Assembly (NCBI GenBank): GCA_003524435.1
Contig: DQHP01000123.1
Span: 1-6,094, forward strand
Source: Microbacterium sp.
Lineage (GTDB): Bacteria > Actinomycetota > Actinomycetes > Actinomycetales > Microbacteriaceae
Direction: 5' to 3'
Length of the DNA stretch: 6,094 bases
In this document: piece by piece, positions 5,729-6,094 of the stretch
How the letters are laid out: every line of letters starts with the position of its first letter
Numbering within the stretch: the stretch's first letter is position 1
Translations under genes and position numbers: made by a program
Notes under the pieces: generated by a model
What the model saw: the letters and a program-made list of their open reading frames with translations, nothing else
What the model was told of the DNA's origin: nothing
The model's database searches: none

Positions 5729-5811
5729 CAATTCTGGCGGCTATGCGCAATTTTGGCGGCCACATCTTCGGGTTGTGGCCGCCAGAGTTGATTTGGGCCG
5801 CAGAAGTTGAG
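5729..5811 (+). repeat. 83-bp palindromic element, copy 2 (direct repeat of 4683-4765)
   Basis: Same orientation and length as copy 1. The inner stem is 5748-5763 with 5775-5790: 14 Watson-Crick and two G.U pairs when read as + strand RNA, around the same ATCTTCGGGTT loop with cUUCGg. The four differences from copy 1 fall in the arms and never in the loop. Flanking GCCCCGC (5723-5729) and GCGGGGC (5826-5832) are inverted to each other and could extend the palindrome. This copy lies between the divergent nuclease and membrane-protein genes. Confidence 0.9.
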
Positions 5812-5843
5812 GTGGCTCAGCCCAGGCGGGGCGGACAGACCGT

Positions 5844-5849
5844 TAACAT
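5844..5849 (+). promoter_or_regulatory. Candidate -10 box for a leaderless transcript
   Basis: TAACAT fits the actinobacterial TANNNT -10 pattern and ends 6 nt before the GTG at 5856, so transcription would start at or beside the start codon. No clear ribosome-binding site precedes the GTG, which fits leaderless translation. No good -35 is visible. Confidence 0.4.
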
Positions 5850-5855
5850 GAGACA

Positions 5856-6094
5856 GTGGACCCCTTCTTGCTGCTCGCCGAATGGTGGTGGATTGCGCCA
5901 TCCGCCGTGGCGGCCGGGGCCGTTACAGTAGTCGGTATGCGTCACCGCAGTACTACGACCGGGCGACGACTGGCATTCGACGCCGCACGGGATGACCTCT
6001 CCGAAGCGCAGCATCGCGCTGGGCAGCAACGCCGGACCGTGAAGCTTGCCCGCGCCGAGCATGCTCGCCTGGTCGCCGAGCGCACTGCGTCGAG
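5856..6094 (+). CDS. Small single-pass membrane protein with charged helical tail, 5' part only
   Basis: A GTG at 5856 opens a frame that continues past the window end (79 full codons seen). It begins VDPFLLLAEWWWIAPSAVAA (first residue Met when translated). Residues ~4-28 form one hydrophobic membrane segment with a WWW cluster, followed by a basic stretch (MRHRSTTTGRR) implying a cytoplasmic C-terminus. After that comes an Ala/Arg/Glu-rich segment likely to form a long helix or coiled coil (for example KLARAEHARLVAERT). GTG is preferred over the ATG at 5939, which would remove the membrane segment, and over the ATG at 5848, which opens a different frame. I do not recognise a named family; similar small membrane/coiled-coil proteins of unknown function seem common in Microbacteriaceae. 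It is divergent from the nuclease gene across repeat copy 2. Confidence 0.7.
   Translation, partial: MDPFLLLAEWWWIAPSAVAAGAVTVVGMRHRSTTTGRRLAFDAARDDLSEAQHRAGQQRRTVKLARAEHARLVAERTAS

Larger units (their letters stand above)
4683..5811. mobile_element. Putative nuclease cassette bounded by 83-bp direct repeats
   Basis: One nuclease gene and about 100 bp of upstream DNA fill the space between two same-orientation 83-bp repeats. Repeat starts are 1046 bp apart. Nothing else is encoded inside, and the nuclease stop is 4 bp from copy 1. Homologous or element-specific recombination would excise the gene and leave one repeat. I see no transposase, target-site duplication or attachment core, so mobility is inferred from architecture alone. 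Confidence 0.35.

Noticed and set aside
4792..5729. 8-bp inverted pair GCGGGGCT (4792-4799) and AGCCCCGC (5722-5729) near the cassette edges, considered as terminal inverted repeats
   Set aside because: Too short, G/C-only core, not at the cassette boundaries, and the first copy lies within the nuclease coding region.
5628..5765. 46-residue N-terminal extension of the nuclease starting at an ATG inside repeat copy 2 (MWPPKLRIAARI...)
   Set aside because: The start lies in the repeat's hairpin, the same phrase is encoded by copy 1 (MWPPELRMAARI) with no gene attached, and the recognisable domain begins at 5627. It is open by chance in GC-rich DNA.
4683..5811. CRISPR array or insertion sequence
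   Set aside because: Only two repeat copies more than 1 kb apart with a gene between them, no spacers, no transposase and no target-site duplication.
5909..5916. TGGCGGCC near the start of the membrane-protein gene, another match to the element core
   Set aside because: Only 8 nt, inside Ala/Gly codons of a coding segment, with no paired arm. Chance in GC-rich DNA.

Overview
The window is GC-rich, has GTG starts, and its genes are packed with 4-bp start/stop overlaps. The protein families match a high-GC Gram-positive actinobacterium. Microbacteriaceae (Microbacterium or a close relative) is my best guess, from general family resemblance only, since no search could be run.

Layout. (1) Positions 1-646 hold a DNA-alkylation repair pair on the + strand: the last ~51 codons of an AlkA-type 3-methyladenine glycosylase, overlapping by 4 bp a complete O6-methylguanine-DNA methyltransferase (ogt) with an intact PCHR active site. 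(2) Positions 647-917 are intergenic. They carry an 8-bp perfect inverted repeat just after ogt, a weak promoter-like pair overlapping it, a well-initiated 20-codon open frame (possible leader peptide), a GC-rich hairpin and a 10-bp palindrome. (3) Positions 918-4660 are a two-gene operon encoding both halves of a heterodimeric ABC exporter. The first NBD lacks the catalytic Glu after Walker B (Asp522) and has Glu436 at the Q-loop Gln position. The second NBD keeps both residues but has a degenerate signature (VSAGQ). Together they should form one degenerate and one competent ATP site. (4) Positions 4683-5811 are the most unusual part. A - strand gene, with an AbiEi-like winged-helix N-terminus joined to a DUF559/Vsr-like nuclease domain, lies between two direct copies of an 83-bp element (4 mismatches, no gaps). 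Each copy is one long nested palindrome whose + strand RNA would end in a cUUCGg tetraloop. The nuclease stop codon is 4 bp from one repeat, and three CAGAATG repeats lie between its start and the other. (5) Positions 5856-6094 are the 5' part of a GTG-initiated + strand gene for a small protein with one N-terminal membrane segment and a charged, helix-prone tail. It may be translated from a leaderless mRNA.

How the parts relate. The repair pair and the exporter operon are ordinary chromosomal modules. The repeat-nuclease-repeat unit looks like a cassette inserted between the exporter and the membrane-protein gene: recombination between the repeats would remove the whole nuclease gene and leave one repeat. 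Repeat 1 sits between two convergent gene ends, so it could also serve as a bidirectional terminator. No transposase, tRNA, rRNA or CRISPR array was seen.
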